From: Byssochlamys sp. IMV 00236 | Taxonomy: Eukaryota; Ascomycota; Eurotiomycetes; Eurotiales; Thermoascaceae | NCBI GenBank assembly: GCA_001931875.2 | Contig: MSJH02000669.1 | Span: forward strand, 62,001-126,000 | DNA: 64,000 nucleotides | Direction of reading: 5' to 3' | Shown: piece by piece, positions 23,474 to 34,684 of the stretch | How positions within the stretch are numbered: position 1 is the first letter of the stretch | How the letters are laid out: every line of letters starts with the position of its first letter | Notes under the pieces: generated by a model | Told to the model about the DNA's origin: nothing | What the model saw: only the letters and a program-made list of their open reading frames with translations | Database searches by the model: none | Translations under genes and position numbers: made by a program

Positions 23474-24522
23474 ATGGCGAAATATGTCCCGCCTGGAAAG
23501 GCCGCTGCCAGTCGGTTAAAGCCGGTCTCTGTTGATCCTCTGGAGAGCGTGGGCTTTGTCTCCAAGGGTGACAAGCAGTACGTGTGAAGATATACAACAG
23601 TCCCCAATTCCCCCGCCTCCGCTGCTCTGACTCTTGCTCTCGTGCTCTCTCCAGGCTCCTTGACCATCAGGCGCAGGTAGAGTACTTCCAGAAGATCGTG
23701 GACAGGTATATGGAATTCTGCGATCGTCATAACAAGGACTTGGATGCCGCGTTCGATTCGCTTCCTACCAGTGCCTCCGACGATGCCACCAAGAACCCCC
23801 CCGCATCCCTTCCACCCGCACGCTCGGGAGCTCCCATGAAAGGAAGCGCAGCAAAGTCGAGTCCTCCGCCTGCGATCGAGCTCTCCAGGATCCTCCTCTC
23901 CTTGCGTAAGCTCCGGGAGGCTATTCTCGCGACAGCGTCTACAATCCCAGTTCCCTTCTCCCAGCGAGTTCATGTCTTCTCCATCCGGCTCTCGATCATG
24001 GCCCAGCATCCTCCGTCATACTTCCCGTCGCTCCGCTATCTCCTTGACAAGCTCCATACACCAACCCATCCTCTTGAGCCGTCGGAACTGTCCGAGTTCA
24101 CCTCCTATCTCGCTCTCGATTATGCTTGTCGACAGGCGGACATCGGGGCCGCATATGAGCTTCGCTCCCGGGCTAGGGCGCGCTACGGCTTCCGATCGGA
24201 CTTGGTCGACCGCGTATTGTCCGCATTGATGCATGACGACTGGGTGGCGTTCTGGAGAGCAAGGAAGGGCCTTGACGGGTACATGCGCAGAGTGACCAAC
24301 TGGGCAGTCGATAGAGTCCGAAGGCATGCGCTGAAGGCTGTCGGGAGTGCGTATATGAATGTCGACCTCAATTGGATCGTAGTGGGATGCACTGGTGACG
24401 GAGAGGGCTGGACGTGGGAGAAACTAGTGGAAAAGGAAAGACTAGGCTGGGAGAAGGAGGGTAATAAAATCATCATAAAGCGGCCCAAGTCGAGGAGGCT
24501 GGAGCCGATCAAAGAAGTTTGA
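23474..24522 (+). CDS. CSN8/PSMD8/eIF3k-family (SAC3/GANP-like) protein
   Basis: Two exons, 23474-23577 and 23655-24522 (77-bp intron, GTACGT donor), give 323 residues beginning MAKYVPPGKAAASRLKP. The middle and C-terminal parts are helical: SQRVHVFSIRLSIMAQHPPS, LRYLLDKLHTPTHPLEPSEL, DYACRQADIGAAYELRSRAR, and a winged-helix-like end (GSAYMNVDLNWIVVGC). This arrangement of TPR-like helices then a winged helix is that of the CSN8/PSMD8/eIF3k family, to which SAC3/GANP/Nin1/mts3/eIF-3 p25 proteins belong. A Ser/Pro-rich linker separates the N-terminal helix from the core. Which complex it serves cannot be told from sequence; it is too divergent to call Rpn12 or eIF3k with confidence. Confidence 0.82.
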
Positions 24523-24779
24523 GGCATTCGTTTTTGGGAAGCAAGGCGTTAGGCGGCATGCAAGCATCCGAGAGGCGTACGGGAGGCCTACCGTCAGCAT
24601 ACTAGATGGTACACGGGAAAGCGGTGCTGGAGCACATGGCTGTATTTGGATTCAAACTTGAGGGCTATCGCCTGGAGTTACTGTGACTCGTTAATCGTAC
24701 ATCATTATGCTTTCATCATGAACTGAGATTCTTAACACATCGTCCCGAGACCCGCCATATCTACTGACGTCCGAGTGTC

Positions 24780-26325
24780 TCAGAGCTTGAAGTCTGCGTT
24801 TGGCCTGTCAATGTTGGTATCCCCCGTGTGAGGCTGTTTCGCAACCTCATCTGCCAGGCGCAGCTTGAGGTTGCGCGACTTGTCAGAGCAGAGTTCGTAG
24901 ATCGTGGCCAGATTAAACGTCAGACTCTGGAAGGAATTGTTGCCAGAAATTAGGGACTCGAGAAGGCCGCGGGACTGTAAACAGGTTAGCATAGGACTCG
25001 CGCCTTCGACAGCTGACGAGAAGTGGGAACTGACCTCGTTCAGCTTCCCAATATAGAGTAGACAAACTGCCAGGTTGTTTGTGAACATGGCTTCCTGGTC
25101 CTTGCTAGGGCTTTTCTCTAGCAGAGACTTCCACCCAGCCACGGCGTCGTCGTAGCGACCTTCCGCCATGTCTAGCAGAGGGCTCAGAATCCCTTCACCA
25201 AGTTGGGTCGACTCATTCAGAATGTCCCTCGCGGTACCGACATCGCCAATTCGTATGTTCAGGAAAGCTCTTCTCAGTTTCTCGGTATCACTCTCAGGCC
25301 CGGGCCCTTTCAGACTCTCTAGTGAACGTCGAGCGGCATCCAAGTCGCCCATTTCGATGAGCGCATTCACGCTCCTCAGACCTAAATCAGCCAATCGATC
25401 TTTCCAGACCTGCTTCTCGGCTTTGTCTATTCCTGGGCGCATAATCTCCTGTCGTGCCTCCAGACCGATCTCGTAAAGGCCTGCAATGCCCCGGCGAGCG
25501 TCTCCAAATCCAATGCTCTGCAGTCTGACTGCGAGCACGCGCAGCGGCCATGGTGCGATATGCCTTGGACGAGGCTTCTGTGTCTGATCGCGTGGCTGGC
25601 CTGTGATCTCAAGATCTGGGCTGACATAGTAGAAAGAAGAATTAAGGTCCTCCAACGCCTTAGACTCCTGGGCCGCGAGAATACCGTTGCCCGTCAGTTC
25701 CAAACATGCCAAGCGTATGTAAAATAGCGTGAATATGGTGTTGCTATCTGTCGGCGAAACAAAATGGGATGTCAACAACGTGCCGCACAGATGTGCAGCA
25801 AGGAGAAAGTGGCCTTCATTCAATAGCTTGTCAAGGGTCTTGAGCAAAGCGGGCAAGTCTTCGCCTGGAGAAGGTGTGGTAAAAGCAGCACGAAAGGCGG
25901 GAGGAATCTCGAGTTGTGAGAGAGGATGGTAGATTTCCGCACGCTGCAAAAAGGAGAGGTCCTTTTTCAGTGCGCTGACATCTTCCTTCAGTATATGGTC
26001 AAGCTGTGTTTGAATCGAATCATAGTTATCCAACGGGCCCAGGGGGCTTCTGGAAGGCTCAGGGCTGGTCGGAGATTGAATACGAGACCGGAGAGGAGAG
26101 TTGGGACTTTCTGCTCCGCTAAGAGGACTGGCAATTTAATTGTCAGTGTCAATCATCACTGTCATAAAAGCAAGCGTCAGGAGTACAAGCTTACTCGTCC
26201 GTGGCTTCCAGGGGGCCTTTGGTCGAACTGCGAGGACGAGAAGCTGAAACCCAGTCAATATCCTCAAGTACATAGGAGAAGCAACGCAACAGCCTGGTAC
26301 AGAGCGGAGGCAAGCTGGCTGCCAT
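24780..26325 (-). CDS. TRAPP complex subunit 12-like TPR protein
   Basis: Three exons on the minus strand, 26195-26325, 25035-26127 and 24780-24974, give 472 residues starting MAASLPPLCTRLLRCFSYVL. The last intron (60 bp, GTCAGT donor, ACAG acceptor) is in frame, so an unspliced reading adds 20 residues. After a Ser/Pro-rich linker (to ~75) the protein is nearly all helical with TPR-like pairs (GHFLLAAHLCGTLLTSHF, MEGRYDDAVAGWKSLLE-like, FTNNLAVCLLYIGKLNE). The order and the NNLAVCLLY repeat match fungal TRAPPC12, a subunit of the TRAPPIII-type complex that activates Rab GTPases at the Golgi and in autophagy. It is head-to-head with DPM1 across 427 bp. Confidence 0.87.
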
Positions 26326-27564
<1,239 letters not shown>

Positions 27565-27837
27565 ACGCATTAGGATCTCGTATTTGTTCTCGTTTACACC
27601 TGGAATTACTTTGGTCGGTCGTCGTGTATGCTATACCCTGATGGAGTTCACTTCCTTCCTAATACTGGACGGTAGTAAGGATGCCGTTTTGAAGGAATTA
27701 GTCTGTATATTATGCTTAATTGATTTGATGGGAATGAAGAAAGTCCACGGAATTTTTATGCATTTCTCAAAGCTATATAGCCACTTTAGGAGTCTTAGGA
27801 ATGACCGCAGCTAAGGGTTATGAGATATGAGATATCT

Positions 27838-28959
27838 TTAAATTGCCTTTAGATAGCCGGCAACCCTTGCGCTCAAGTCGCGCCTAGGTTCATCCTCATC
27901 GTCACCACTCAGAGCATGACTAGCTCCTGGAACGACTCCGCTATGCTCAGAGTCCCAGATCTCCTTTTCGGCATTAGCTGCGTTCTTCCATCTTTGGAGC
28001 AGCTTCTCTTTGTCCACCGATGGAGGCGTGTGCTCGTCGTTGCCTGAATACAAAACAAGCAACTTGGTCTTGAGTAGACCTTTTGACGGAATCGCCCCAA
28101 ACGTTTCTTGCAGGCGCTTATCAGTGAGATCCGAACTGAACAGGTCGTCCTCGCGAGGGTTTTCCGGACTATCAGGGCTAACCAGGCTCAGGAATCTTAT
28201 GCTGCTGATGGGCGTGTCTGCAGGATAGCCAAGTTGAGCAGTCATGGAGAGTGGCAGGACGGTCTCAACTTTGTTTGGGGTATACGGCATCAATTTTGCC
28301 ATACTAACAAGCTGATCATAACAGCCGACCAATACATTGGGTACATCTTTCTCCGTCCCCGTCGTCAAGGAATGAAGGATAGCCTCGCGGTCCGAAACAG
28401 GGGCCTGGAGAATAGCACCGTCCACTTCAGGTCGGACGATGTGTTTCAGACCATCATCAAAGTCGGGGTTGGGAGGAATTGGGTTGGATGTATAGAGGTA
28501 GTGCAGGACATCCTGGCTACCGGTGGAATGGCCCATGATAACGATCTTCCTGGTCCCATCCGAGGCAGCAGGGTGAGAGGATTTATATTCCCGTACGTAA
28601 TTCACGCACTGCGCAATCTCCTCGACGTCTTTGTCCAGACTGCTCATCCCCCATCCCGTATAAGATGAAGAGAGCAGCAGGTTAAAAACGGACCATTCTG
28701 TTGGCTCCAGAGCCGCGACGAGATCCTGTACATAGCGAACGGTACCCAGGCCGTCCGTTAAGCCGCCAATGAAGAGCAGACTGTGTGGCTTGGTGCTTGG
28801 CTTGGATCCATGTTCAAAAGCGACTAGCCTTGGTGACTGTAGAAGTTAGGCAAATTCATCTCTATCAGCGCGCGCCAATGCAGATTGAGCATAATCAAGG
28901 TGGCATATTCATACATAATGGTGGAGGACACCGGGCTGGGCTGGGGAGTGCGCGGGCAT
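27838..28959 (-). CDS. DUF1749 alpha/beta-hydrolase-like protein
   Basis: Two exons on the minus strand, 28915-28959 and 27838-28836, give 347 residues. The 45-bp first exon (MPAHSPAQPGVLHHY) is supported by a GTATGA donor and by the continuation SPRLVAFEHGS, a typical opening of this family. The fold signs are LLFIGGLTDGLG, then the nucleophile elbow IMGHSTGSQD (Ser about 119), and near the C-terminus VPGASHALSGDDEDEPRRDL carrying the candidate catalytic His. DUF1749 proteins are widespread in fungi and plants; one early annotation linked them to dolichol pathways by adjacency only, and here too it lies next to DPM1 in tail-to-tail orientation. The substrate is unknown; esterase or lipase-like activity is a reasonable guess. 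Confidence 0.9.
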
Positions 28960-29798
28960 GCTTTACGTCACTGGCTGAGAGACAGCTGATTCGTGACGGA
29001 GTTAGATATTTAGACGGGAGGCCAGGAATACGAAATTGTTGTAGTAATGAGGGTTGAAGCGATTAGAACGACCGTAAGGACATTGGAGAGAGAAACAAAT
29101 ATCAATGGCTGTCAGATGATGCTGAGTATCCCTCTCTCTCTCTCGTGCCCCGCTCGAAGGCGGGCTCAGATTAGATAGCAATAGCATGGTTCGTGTAACG
29201 ACAGTAGTAACGCCAGTACGGGAGGTAACAAAACAGACTGTCGATTAATTAAACCTCATAGGTGCGACCGCAGATAGAAGGTGCATCTGTTTGATTTGAA
29301 TCTGTACAGAATGCCAGATGATATAGTGAGCACAGACAACCACTAAAGTACTAATTAAATCACTGGGGTGCAAGAATTGCTGGTTGATCTGGTAGTTGTA
29401 CTGTATGTATGTACTGTATGGAGCGTCATACCAGAATCTGTAACGGATTTAACAAGGCACGTAATTTATACGACCGCGGCTAAGATCAGAGTGTCTTTTA
29501 TTTGCTCCGCCAACCACATCGAGAGGGTGTTGCATTGCTATAACACCTTGGACGCAAGTCAAATGGACATTGTGTTGTCCGTCTCAATGAATACTCTAGT
29601 ATAGAAGCAGACTTGATCTGAGATCGGCAGCGATCTTGTTTTCTCTTTGCAGTTGTTCGTGTCCATCCCTGGGGTATGCGATGGTCTTGTTTTTCTGGGG
29701 ATATAAGCGATTCTCTCTTTCGTATCTAATCGAATCTTTCAGAGCAAGTGTCGCGCATCGTATGTGCGTGAGGTAGGTTTGACGTGTCCTGACTCCAA
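28960..29798. promoter_or_regulatory. Bidirectional upstream region with a (CT)n tract
   Basis: An 839-bp gap between the DUF1749 and TFIIIC-subunit start codons. A short (CT)n microsatellite lies at about 29131-29145. The rest is AT-rich without coding character; no defined factor site is claimed. Confidence 0.5.
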
Positions 29799-32120
29799 AT
29801 GGCTCGCGCGCGCAGATCTGGTCGCCTATCTGGTGCAAGAACCAAATATACGGATGATCCATTCGAACTCGCCGGAATCAGCGGAGAGTCTGGCTCCGAG
29901 GACCAAGAGAAGAGGTCAGCGAGTAAAGGAGAAAGGAGGGCAGCGCGAGATGACTCTTCAGATGAAGACTTTGCCGAATCGGGAGACGATGTTGAAAACT
30001 ATGAAGATGAGGACGACGACAATACAGAGGCCGATGTTGGGACCTCACCTCCTGGAACTGAAGTGTTCGACGAAGACGAAGAAATGATTGATGGTGATCA
30101 GAGACCTGTTCGAAAAGTGGTCTCAGCGAGGAACTTTCGACCGAAGAAGAGGAAACCAGATGGCGCAGTCGATGTTCGCCCAGAAGATACGCATTCTCGC
30201 GGTATCTGGAACGCTACCGAGCACGTTGGCAAGTCTACCCATATCAAGTTGGTTTTCGGAACAGACGATCGTGACCGTCTGGCAATGGCGTATGCCAGAG
30301 ATCGATGGTTTCGTGGTATTGACTCTGGTTTTCCAACTCGCACGTCTTTGGATGAAGCCCAGACGATGTCCAGTTATGGATACGGGCCTACATTCGGTAT
30401 CCACCCAGATGATGCAGAAAGAGAGGCAACTACTGGGTGGGACTGGTATTACCAGGAAGATATTGGTGGGAGATTCCGAAAAAGACAGCGCGTTGAGAAG
30501 ATCAAGGAGGAGGATGCGCGGAGCAAATATCTACCGCGCGCAGGTCAACGGAAACACACTGTTATGGTTGGTCCCGCCGATGCCAGGAAGACATATGAGT
30601 TGGGACAGTACGAGGTACTTAATTTTGGTGATGCATGGGGTGAGGCCAAAGCTCGGAACAGGAAAGGAGCAGCAACTTCCGAAGATTCTGAGTCTCGAGC
30701 GTCTTCTTCCCGCGCGTCAGCAGCTTCTGACAAATCTTCTGGGAAGAAGAAGGTGAGAGAAGGGTGGATTCTTAATCTGGGGAACAAAATCCAATGTCTG
30801 GCCTGGGCACCAAACCAACCTGGCCTCACACAATATCTGGCTATTGTCGTGCCCATAACTCAGGAACAGAAGGACGCATATCCCAAACCAACAGAACCAA
30901 AGGGCGCCCCAGCGTTCACACCTTCAGAGGGAACACCTGCGGCCTTGCAGATTTGGGCGTTCAAGGCCAGGAAAGGTGATTCATTTACAAGGGAACTTGA
31001 CACGAGTGTACGACCTAAGCTGCGGATGGTTATATGTACCGATTGGGGCGATCTAAGGCGCATACACTGGTGTCAGATGCCACGCCAGAGCAGGGAGGAA
31101 GATGATGAAGACGTCTCTAAGAACCTTGGGCTTCTGGCCGGCGTATGGGCGGACGGTAGGGTAAGAGTACTTGATATCAAGCTGAGTCGGAATCCAGATT
31201 CGACCGAATTCTGTGAGTACAACGGAGGGATATACGTGAAAGTGTCTCAGACTAACACCAGAGTAGACAAGATGCATTCGCCCGCCTTTGAGTCGAAGCC
31301 TCCTTCAACGATCTGTACGTGTATGACTTGGTTGTCTCCTACGGATATTGCTGTCGGTTGCGCAAATGGTTTCCTCGCAGTATGGAGCATCTTGCCCGCC
31401 CAGGATGAGAAGCCGGGGACGGAAGCGCTGCCTTACATCTACCAGCGGTATCATACAACTTACGTTCTGAGCGTCGACTCCGCCTATCCAACACATGCAC
31501 ATCTCGTGGCGACCACGTCCATGGATGGAGAGACACGACTATCGTCTCTTCTGGACCATCAAAAGGATACGGTAGAGACCACCCGAATGCGGATGGGCTC
31601 CGCACAGCTCTCATACTCTCCGTTCCTTCAAGCTTTCTTCTCGAGTGACGAGAATGATTTCGCACGGCTGCTGGCTGTCCGACGCTTCTTTTCAACGACA
31701 GCTGTAGCAAGATTGCCCAGTACTGTGACTGCGCTGGCGCAATGCAGCTCTTGGCACCCATCTGCCTTGTTGGGATGCGCGAGCGGCTCTGTGATTGCCG
31801 CAAATCCGTTGAGAAGACTGCTCTATGCCAAAGAGAAGCATTGGCAACAAACCTGGTTTGCACACGAATGGGTGTCTGGCAAAAGCGACGATAGCTCGGG
31901 TATCAGTAGGTTCCACGATGGATTCAAAGCCGAAAGCGTTAGTCTGCTTCGAAACTTGATGGGAGACCGAAAATTAATCAATGGGACAATGATCATCACG
32001 ATCTACGATGAGCCTACGCACGTCACGGCATTATCTTGGAATCTCAACCAGAGATGCGCTGGATGGGCCAGTGCAGGGATGGGGTGCGGGCTGGTTAGAG
32101 TAGAAGATCTCGCAATGTGA
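29799..32120 (+). CDS. TFIIIC subunit 6-like WD40 protein
   Basis: A continuous frame of 773 residues. The first ~115 residues are acidic and disordered (runs of Asp/Glu, GDDVENYEDEDDD). The rest reads as a WD40-type propeller: NLGNKIQCLAWAPNQ, TDWGDLRRIHWCQM, LGLLAGVWADGRVRVLDIK, STICTCMTWLSPTDIAVGCA, NGFLAVWSI, HVTALSWNLNQRCAGWASAG. This matches fungal Tfc6/Sfc6, part of the tauB module of TFIIIC that binds the B box of tRNA genes for RNA polymerase III. A 51-bp segment at 31213-31263 has a strong GTGAGT donor, a GACTAAC branch and an AG acceptor; its length is a multiple of three, so removal gives 756 residues with no frame change. I think it is a real intron. Expected in the nucleus. Confidence 0.88.
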   Translation: MARARRSGRLSGARTKYTDDPFELAGISGESGSEDQEKRSASKGERRAARDDSSDEDFAESGDDVENYEDEDDDNTEADVGTSPPGTEVFDEDEEMIDGDQRPVRKVVSARNFRPKKRKPDGAVDVRPEDTHSRGIWNATEHVGKSTHIKLVFGTDDRDRLAMAYARDRWFRGIDSGFPTRTSLDEAQTMSSYGYGPTFGIHPDDAEREATTGWDWYYQEDIGGRFRKRQRVEKIKEEDARSKYLPRAGQRKHTVMVGPADARKTYELGQYEVLNFGDAWGEAKARNRKGAATSEDSESRASSSRASAASDKSSGKKKVREGWILNLGNKIQCLAWAPNQPGLTQYLAIVVPITQEQKDAYPKPTEPKGAPAFTPSEGTPAALQIWAFKARKGDSFTRELDTSVRPKLRMVICTDWGDLRRIHWCQMPRQSREEDDEDVSKNLGLLAGVWADGRVRVLDIKLSRNPDSTEFCEYNGGIYVKVSQTNTRVDKMHSPAFESKPPSTICTCMTWLSPTDIAVGCANGFLAVWSILPAQDEKPGTEALPYIYQRYHTTYVLSVDSAYPTHAHLVATTSMDGETRLSSLLDHQKDTVETTRMRMGSAQLSYSPFLQAFFSSDENDFARLLAVRRFFSTTAVARLPSTVTALAQCSSWHPSALLGCASGSVIAANPLRRLLYAKEKHWQQTWFAHEWVSGKSDDSSGISRFHDGFKAESVSLLRNLMGDRKLINGTMIITIYDEPTHVTALSWNLNQRCAGWASAGMGCGLVRVEDLAM

Positions 32121-32974
32121 TTTTTTTTTGGAACAGTGTTCATTGCCCAGTTTCACAGAAGTCTCGATTTCAGAGTAATAATTCCAGGACGGTAGAGGCC
32201 TTCCAGGCCCTGTGTCGATGGAGCGGTGGCTGTAGGGATTTCACCTGCCTTGCAGGTTTGGAGAACTCAGGACGGCAGAAAGCGGGGTCCCTTTGGGGTT
32301 ATTATAGTAGCAGATGATGTCAAGTCTTAACTACCTAGTTAGTCTAGAAGATAGTTACTAAGTTAGTCTATCTAGACAACTCAGCGTGATGGAAGAGCGA
32401 GCTGTCTGGAGATGATTTTCAGGGGCGCAGCTGTCGGTGTCCAGCCACACTTTAAATCGCCGCCACAGCCTGCACATCGTCGACTTCCCGTCTCGATCAT
32501 CGGGCATCAGGTTGCAATGCGATAGGCGATATCTAGACAGGAAAAGCACATGGCCTAGTCTAGGTATCTGCCAATGACTAGCCCTTGGTGTTCCATGAGG
32601 CGATGGATACTTAGCGGGGAGTCGTGGCTGGGCCAACGATGGTCTCGCTGATAGCTTTGTTTCCCAGCCTCCAGACGACAAAACAAACCCACCGAGCGGA
32701 TGGATCTCCACGGCGATGAGGGAAACAGCTGGCAAAGCCCCCCAGCCATCGCACATTTGATTGTAGCTATATCAGAGGCTGGGATCTCTTCCCTTCGTCC
32801 CATTGCCAACTAATTTGATCTCTGGCAGATTCGTCCACAAGAGATCTACTGAAGAACTTTAGTCCAGTGGTGCATTGATCTTGAGTGCACTGAATTTCTT
32901 TCTTTCTTTCTTTCCCTCTTGTTGTTCACTTGGTCTCCTTTCCTTGATTCTATACACCAATTATCGAGTTGAAC
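32121..32974. other. Intergenic region upstream of the secreted repeat protein
   Basis: About 850 bp. AGTTAGTCTA occurs twice near 32337-32373. A (TTTC)n tract at about 32893-32915 and a CT-rich leader precede the next start codon. Open frames on the minus strand (32358-32809) show no protein character. Confidence 0.5.
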
Positions 32975-33847
32975 ATGTATTTCAATACCGCTACGGTGCT
33001 TCTGGCCATTTCATCACTCTCAGCCGCTGTCCCAGTTGCGAACCAGCAGAACGACGCATCTCTTGAGAAGAGATATTCCGTCGTCGCTGTCGATGGAAGC
33101 TCTCAGACTACTTCACCTGTGATTGAGACCAAGACGGTCGCTACCACGAAGTACGTCACGATCTCACAGACTCCAACGCCTTTGCCGTACTGGAACAGTA
33201 CGCAGCCAGTGGGCTACGCTCGTAAAGCCCGCAGAGCATTCAACGCAACATCAAATGAAGCCGCCCCCATACGGAGATTGGCGCGTTCCGCTGAATCTGT
33301 GAACGGTTCCTCCTGGAACAGCCTTAAGAGCCGCAGCCAGAACGAGACATCAGGCTCTTCCAGTCCGCTTCACATTCGAAGCACATGGACGGACGGACCC
33401 GCAGCTAACTGGACCACAAACGTCCGCGCCAGGAGCTGGAACAGCACGTACCGGGTTCCTGTTTATGTTCCCAAGATGGCTCGAGGCGAAGGCGAAGAGG
33501 CTGCTAACTGGACTGCGAGTACTCTGGAGGTCAGAAGCGCGAACGCTACTTCTCTGAAAGCTCGCGGCCTCTACAACTCGACCGTGGACAACCTGGAGGT
33601 CAGAAACTGGAATGCTACCTCTCTCAAGGCTCGCGGTTTCTACGACGGTGAAGGCTCGACCAATGCAACTGGCGCCCACAAGTTCGAAGCCCGAAGCTGG
33701 AATACCACTCGCGCATCTCTTGGAGTTCGGTCTCTGAACAGCTCATCTCCTGTCGACCTTCCACCTCTGCGTCCTCAGCCGCAGACTTCCGCTGCCCCGG
33801 ACACCGTCCCTGCTATGTCCAGGCCTCAGTACGAGGGCGGCTATTGA
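32975..33847 (+). CDS. Secreted, sequon-rich repeat protein with basic processing sites
   Basis: A single-exon frame of 290 residues from ATG 32975. Residues 1-22 (MYFNTATVLLAISSLSAAVP) are a clear secretion signal. A Kex2-type LEKR site ends at Arg33, and more basic pairs follow at 83-87 (RKARR) and 100-104 (RRLAR). The mature part holds 13 N-x-S/T glycosylation sequons (Asn 74, 90, 110, 123, 145, 156, 178, 190, 201, 213, 230, 243, 255), many in the context Trp-Asn-x-Thr. Two ~23-residue units at 184-206 and 207-229 share LEVR..NATSLKARG(L/F)Y and are also similar at DNA level. The C-terminus is Pro-rich. There is no catalytic domain, GPI signal or cysteine pattern. It may be a wall glycoprotein or a Kex2-processed repeat precursor; no UstY-type (DUF3328) gene lies nearby. 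I do not recognise a named family. Confidence 0.82.
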   Translation: MYFNTATVLLAISSLSAAVPVANQQNDASLEKRYSVVAVDGSSQTTSPVIETKTVATTKYVTISQTPTPLPYWNSTQPVGYARKARRAFNATSNEAAPIRRLARSAESVNGSSWNSLKSRSQNETSGSSSPLHIRSTWTDGPAANWTTNVRARSWNSTYRVPVYVPKMARGEGEEAANWTASTLEVRSANATSLKARGLYNSTVDNLEVRNWNATSLKARGFYDGEGSTNATGAHKFEARSWNTTRASLGVRSLNSSSPVDLPPLRPQPQTSAAPDTVPAMSRPQYEGGY

Positions 33848-34684
33848 TAAACGACGACGTGACATATTGACGATCCACATGATACATATTATGAAAATGC
33901 CTTCCTGCACATACGGACCATGGAGGCGGCTGCATATGCACGGCGCTTGATATTTCTTTACGAATCACTACGAATTAATGGATTGAATATTGGTCCAGAT
34001 TGAAAAACGCAATTGGGGGACGGTGATAGATATCTTATTTTGACAGCAAAGAACATAGATTGCCATGGTGTATGATTACTTTAGATAGAGACCTCGCTTA
34101 ACGAATAGGAATGTCAATCAAATAACCGATTTAATGATTAAAAGGCCGATATTTCCATCTGCTGAGCAGCCAAAAGAACATCTTCAGCCTTGAATTATCA
34201 GTCTCAAGTCTCCAACTATCACATAATACGTAATGGAGTACTAGTTATCGCCCCTTCTCTAGTAAATCCGCCCGCCTGGACAGCATGAACCACCTTCTCT
34301 GCTTGAGGATTGATTTGACTCGATGGTAACTATTCGGAACATATATTTGGATATATTGTCAGTGAGAATACTTGCTATAGATGCATTAGTTCACAGGGGA
34401 AGCGTAAGATAATGAATGAGGTCGGGGACGAGGCTAGCGCGGGAGCCGCTGCTGGGCGTCCTAAAGTTACTATCAGAGCTCGTGCAACTTCCCGACCCCG
34501 GATCCAGATCATAGCCAGTGATTATCGCATGTCCGCTCCGCGCGCACTCTCTTCTGCTTCTTTCAATTCACTAGCATGGTGACCTGGTAAACTGCGGTCT
34601 CCTCAATCCTTTCTCCGTCTTGCGCAACCGTCATTGAAGCGATCCCGAGCGTGTTCCCCTCCCGGAGGTCCCCTCCCAGCTACA
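33848..34684. other. Intergenic region upstream of VPS35
   Basis: About 840 bp, AT-rich in the first 500 bp (3' flank of the secreted-protein gene) and more GC-rich and pyrimidine-rich from about 34410 to the VPS35 start. No further gene or repeat is recognised. Confidence 0.5.

Noticed and set aside
23449..24009. Minus-strand 186-codon frame opposite the CSN8/PSMD8-like gene
   Set aside because: It is a shadow of the spliced plus-strand gene and crosses its intron.
32975..33847. The secreted repeat protein as a confirmed RiPP precursor
   Set aside because: The repeats are few and degenerate, and no DUF3328/UstY-type or tyrosinase gene lies in the window, so only the broader description is kept.
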